From contig CAMZMU010000060.1 in NCBI GenBank assembly GCA_947311845.1, positions 1,809,758-1,873,757 of the forward strand: a DNA stretch of 64,000 nucleotides, given 5' to 3'. This document shows, in pieces, positions 59,793 to 64,000 of this stretch (the stretch's first letter is position 1; each line of letters starts with the position of its first letter). A program made the position numbers and the translations under genes. Source of the DNA: Poa pratensis. Its lineage: Eukaryota > Streptophyta > Magnoliopsida > Poales > Poaceae. The notes beneath the pieces are model-generated. The model was not told where the DNA came from. It worked only from the letters and a program-made list of their open reading frames with translations, and made no database searches.

Positions 59793-60718
59793 TCAATAGT
59801 CAAACTGGTTGTTGCTGGTGTACGTCTGGCCGCCGAAGGTCCACCACGCCGGCACGACGTTGTTCGTGTACACCGTCTGGCCGCCGGTGGAGGTGACCTT
59901 GAAGGAGAGCGCCTGTCCGCTGAGGACGGAGTTGCACTGCCAGTTTGCGCCCCAGTTTCTGTTCATGGTGATCCACCCCGTATTGGTCCCCTTGACCGAC
60001 ATGGACTGGATGGACCCGCTGCCGGCGACGTTGGTGATGAGCACCAGCTGGAAGTATTTGAACCCTGTGATGCTGAACCTCATCCCTCCCTGCCTCCAGC
60101 ACTTGACCCTGAAGTGGTGTACTGGTTAGACTCTGGTGTTGCCACTGCAATATAATGGATCCGTATATATTACTTACTTCTGGTAGAGGATGGGGATGAT
60201 GCCGGCGCGGTAGATGCCGATAGTCTCCCAGGACGGCTGGGACATGTCGAAGTGGGGGCGTGGGGTGTTGCACCAGCCGCCGTTGTTGCTCGGGAGAGCC
60301 CAATTGGGCGGGCAGAGGTTTGTGGCGGTGATGGTGGCGGCGACGCCGGGCTTGCACATCGTGGACATGCTAGTGTCGCACATGATGAGGTAGCACTCCC
60401 CGCACGACGCGCCGTCCTTGAACAGCACCGAGCTCAGCGCCGCGTTCCACACGCCGTAGCCCTGGTTGTACAGGTTATCATATCCGCACGCGCCACCTGA
60501 GCAATACAAAGAACGACAACATGTTCAGTGTCAGTACTGATTTGTTTGGCGTTGAGAGACTCGCCGGCCGCCGGAGCTAGCTGGGGCACTATACCCATGG
60601 TGCCGGAGGCGTCCTTCCCGCCGTAGAACGTCGCCGTCCCTTTGCTCCAGTCCGCCATCGCCGAAGCGACGCAGGCTGCGAGGAGAGACAAGAGCCTGAG
60701 CTTCGCCGGTGTGCCCAT
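59793..60718 (-). CDS. Alpha-expansin, three exons
   Basis: Exons 60,718-60,595, 60,496-60,178 and 60,108-59,793 give 252 aa, the usual length. A signal peptide (about 1-22, [15 protein letters not shown]) leads to [26 protein letters not shown]. The DPBB domain shows [17 protein letters not shown] and HFDM; the C-terminal domain shows WGANWQC and ends SNNQFDY. The first intron is at the same MG|G site as in the 47,351 gene. A second intron (AA|GTAAGT to TTCAG|G), before VKCW, is absent in the other gene. It therefore belongs to a different expansin subgroup and is not a recent tandem copy. It acts in the cell wall. No defects seen. Confidence 0.95.
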
Positions 60719-60870
60719 CTCGGCCGTACTACGTGATGGATGTCGATCACGATCAGATAGCTAGGATGCGTAGAAGAAGCAGAAGAGAAGAAAGTGCAGC
60801 TGTTGGATCGACTGAGGGCTCGCTCGGCGGCTGGTGTGGATTGTTGCGATCTAGCAGAGAAGTACGGTGC

Positions 60871-60878
60871 TTATATAA
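60871..60878 (-). promoter_or_regulatory. TATA box of the minus-strand expansin
   Basis: TTATATAA on the minus strand is about 155 bp upstream of the ATG. Confidence 0.7.
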
Positions 60879-61858
60879 CAGCAGGCGGAATAATGGGATT
60901 AATTTCAGGGGAGTAATCGTTGGCAGGGAATACAGGAGATTGATTGATTGATTGCATGCATAACATCCCACTGGCTAGCTAAGCTCACATGCTTGCAATG
61001 CAATGTCAAACCTTGGGATGATCAGGGATTCTCCCGCGTTGGATATGCATCGTGAGTCAGCTCTCTTCGACACCCTGTGCAGCCAAAACCCATTTCCTTA
61101 ATCCCACACCAACACCATCGATTCATATATACACAAGCTAAAGATTACGCAGCATGCGTGCATGTGTCCACTTGAGAGTTTGGAGGTTGAAGATGATTAA
61201 TGAACGCGTGTACTGTAATGTCAAGCGAATGCTCTCGCGGAAGTAGAGTTAACAAGTGCTAAGAAATTCCAAGAACATGCATATGAGGGCTGATAAAAGA
61301 AACGGAGGACCCACATGAGGCCATGAGAGGTGCCAGCGGCGTGGCGTGGCGTGGCCACATGGACCACGGCGGCCGGCCGTACTCCTACATGCCCACAATC
61401 ATTTCCGGTAATTCGGTTGGTTAGTCCAGGGGCTTTGGTTGGTGAGTGCCGTACTCCTGTAGACTGTAGTTTGTAGCTTTCATTTTCATGGAATCTTGGA
61501 GTTTGGTAGTAGAACCGTACGGTCGTCTCAGCACTTGCGCAGATTGCTAGGCCCGTGGACGATGGACAGTGGGTTGGTGTTGACACAACGAGCTTTCTGG
61601 GCTACTTTGTTTGAGTTTAGTGCCCTGGCAACATATTGGTGGAAGATCCATCTAATTACGCTATGACATGGCTCGAAAATATAGATCGGAATTGGGAGTC
61701 TTATTGGGCTGGCCCAGAAGGGAAAACAAAGGAATGTCCAAATCGTGGGTCATCCACGGCCCAAATCGGCCCAAAAGTAGCTCCACCCCGGCTAAAAGTT
61801 GTAATAGGGATTTTATATCACTTTCATGGTGCCCTTCTCTTATTTCACTTTTCAATTA
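60879..61858. other. Upstream region of the minus-strand expansin
   Basis: No gene recognised. Short frames lack family features. Confidence 0.5.
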
Positions 61859-62100
61859 CCCTGTTTGTTTCATTTTATAAGGTGTATTTCTTTACAAAAG
61901 TCAAATGTTTTCGCTTTGACCAAATTTATAAAAATACTTCACTTCCTATAGTCCCAAATGCAGAAAATGTATTGCATGACGAATCCAATGATTGGTCTGG
62001 TATTGTAAATATTGATATTGTTTCTAGAATTTATCAAAGATATATAGTAACTTTTGACTTCTCAAAAACAAATAAATTTTATATATAGAAATGAAGGGAG
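61859..62100. mobile_element. Decayed Stowaway-like MITE
   Basis: The right end reads AGAAATGAAGGGAG followed by TA; the left end CCCTGTTTGTTTCATTTTATA is a degraded mirror image. The inner AAAAGTCAAATG...CTTTGACCAAATTTATAAA is shared in kind with the MITE at 62,364. Confidence 0.6.
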
Positions 62101-62363
62101 TATATTTAATTTATTTTTTATCAATATACTTTGATTTGGAATACTTTAAAAACGTTCTTGTGATGTTCTTGTTGTCCACTAGAACTTTTTGTGAATAGTC
62201 TATTAGTTTTGAACCAAAGAAGTATAAAAAAACCTTACATTTAAGTTCAAAATTTAGTTTAAATCATAATAATTATCTCTATCTATTTTTACACTTCTCA
62301 TGGCTCGTACACGATATCTATGAGTATTTTAATAAATGTCTAAATAATAAATATGTAATAATA

Positions 62364-62611
62364 CTCCCTCCATTTTTATTTACTTCACATTCTATCTGAT
62401 TTCAAAGTCAAACTTATAAAAGTTTGACCAAGTATATACGAAAAATATCTACATATGTAATATCCAATGCGTATAATATCAAAATATATTTTATCTTGAT
62501 TCTAATAATATTAAATTTATATTGTATATGTTAATTTATATGTATTATATCAAATATTACAAAGTTTGACTTAGACAAACCCAGACCCAATATAACTATG
62601 AACTGAGGGAG
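62364..62611. mobile_element. Stowaway-like MITE, 248 bp
   Basis: The left end CTCCCTCCATTTTTATTTAC and right end GAACTGAGGGAG are inverted, with TA on both sides (62,362-62,363 and 62,612-62,613). Confidence 0.8.
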
Positions 62612-62613
62612 TA

Positions 62614-63370
62614 CAAATGTTCACATACTTCAAATTATATCATGTATTCAACAATATAATTTAAAATTTCTTACAGAAATATTCATGGAGAAAGTGAAAA
62701 CACAAAATATAAGCAAGGCCATGTATTTGAAACAAAATAAGGAAAACTAAACCTAACGTAATAACAGAATAAAAGAGATTTGCAAAATAAAGTAAACATA
62801 GTAAAATTGATAAAAAAAAGAAACATATAAGGATGCTAAAATAAAAGAGAATCTACTCAATGAAATAAAACAGAAAAACAACTTAAAGTAAAAAAAATGA
62901 AATGACAAGTGAAAAAAAAATATAGAAGACATGAAACAAAGAAATACAAAAAAAATGGCTAGAACAATGGCATCCTCTTAGAGAGGTAACGTTTTAGGTG
63001 CCTCCACATGTAACAAGTTGTGTGATATCGGGTGTCCTCTCCCCCACAGGTGTCTCCCATCTTGCTTGTCATAGTAAGAGGCACGGGGTTGATTTTTTCC
63101 CTTTTGTGCGTCTAGATACAAAAAAGGGCACCCTCCAAGGGAGGCAACGTTCTACAAGAGTCATGTTGTTTGAGGGAACGGCGTGTGAGCTTATCCGCAA
63201 TAAATAGCCTGTGTCGGACGACTGCCAAGTCCCGGAAGGCTAGACGACCAACATCATCCATGTCTCGGTGGCACAATCTCTCTCACTGGCTAGGCGCGCC
63301 GTGAATACATCTAGAGATCATGGGAAAACATCCCATGGGAAATGCGATGCCCAGTACGCCATGTCGTCGC
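62614..63370. other. A-rich then unremarkable intergenic DNA
   Basis: Very A-rich between 62,650 and 62,960, then mixed sequence. No gene recognised. Confidence 0.5.
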
Positions 63371-63852
63371 CCTATCGGCACTGGCGGAGCTACGTTGGGG
63401 CCAAACCGGGCCACGGCCCGCCCAGGATTTTTCCAAAAAAGACTATACTAGTGCATTGACACTTTGACAGGCCAACAGCTAAAGCCAGTTTACGATACTA
63501 GCAGAAGCAACTGCTCAAGCCCAGGTCAGTAGTCGATAGGAGCACATGACAGGAGCACTAGCCCGAGGTCCAGCTGCCCGGCAGCGTCCGGCAGAATAAA
63601 CCGATCAGCTCGCCGCTCCAATTTTTGCTAAAAAAAAGCTCGGCGCTCCAATTGCAGCTAGACAACACACCAACGCATGTTTTTTCTTTCCCAAATTCTT
63701 CGCTAGCGATTGGATAGGTTGAAAAAAAATCCTTTGTAGTAACTCCGAATACCCTGTAACAGCAGCAACACACTAGCTAAGATGTGATTTTTTTGTCTTC
63801 TTTAAGTTGGCCCGCCCAAGTATTTGTTTCGAGCTCCGCCACTGCCTATCGG
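63371..63852. mobile_element. hAT-type MITE with 8-bp target duplication
   Basis: Element 63,379-63,844 (466 bp) has ends CACTGGCGGAGCT and AGCTCCGCCACTG, inverted with one mismatch, and the 8-bp repeat CCTATCGG at 63,371-63,378 and 63,845-63,852. An 8-bp target duplication and CA(G/C)TGGCGGAGC ends fit hAT. No transposase is encoded. Confidence 0.93.
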
Positions 63853-64000
63853 GGCTGAGAAGTGGAGTGAGAGTATACGAGGTGTTGCGCCAGAGTTTCT
63901 TCCCCACTAGAGACGGCACAGAGCCGCCCTTGAGGAGTGGTGGTCCTCAGACGACTTTCTCACCTAAGTGCACTCCGATGACTACAACACTGAGCTAAAC

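Overview
The window is nuclear DNA from a grass, most likely a Pooideae/Triticeae species. The evidence is spliced plant genes with GT-AG introns, Stowaway MITEs with CTCCCTCCGTTCC ends, a Tat-lineage Gypsy element, L1-type LINEs, and a monocot CC-NB-ARC-LRR gene with an integrated HMA domain. The species assignment is inference. Exon coordinates were read by eye and may be off by a base.

Left half (1-32,484). A block of at least 8.2 kb occurs twice in direct orientation (1-9,268 and 24,057-32,275). Each block carries a 5'-truncated LINE and, on the minus strand, an RGA5/Pik-1-like NLR. In copy 1 the NLR reconstructs cleanly as four exons (9403-8604, 6625-5005, 4651-4528, 4444-4245; 914 codons). 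The last two exons encode an HMA-like domain carrying a 45-bp tandem duplication that spans an old splice donor. Copy 2 is a pseudogene with five independent lesions: a foreign 5' end, a frameshift, an in-frame loss of exactly the P-loop, an LRR stop codon, and loss of the second HMA exon. Between the copies lies a 12.07-kb Gypsy element (11,722-23,795) with both LTRs, a 5-bp target duplication, decayed gag-pol with two RNase H domains, and an antisense multi-exon gene behind integrase. Its LTRs differ about three times as much as the two duplicated blocks do, so it may predate the duplication.

Middle (32,485-47,350). This part holds decayed, TE-rich DNA: Stowaway MITEs, a La-motif LARP1-like gene lacking a recognisable 3' part (34,815-36,418, minus), an alpha-expansin exon remnant, a TIR element (37,471-38,792) abutting a Pack-MULE-like element (38,801-40,443) that carries a broken PRA1-like sequence split by a solo LTR, and several weak retroposon or CACTA remnants.

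Right half (47,351-64,000). An intact alpha-expansin gene (plus strand, 2 exons) is followed by a full-length LINE (49,565-56,424, minus) with a 15-bp target duplication and broken ORFs. Next come a 5'-truncated plastid-type sugar-phosphate/phosphate translocator relative with a novel N-terminus (57,552-58,687, plus), a second intact alpha-expansin (60,718-59,793, minus, 3 exons), two Stowaway-like MITEs and a hAT MITE with an 8-bp target duplication. No rRNA, tRNA or CRISPR features were seen.
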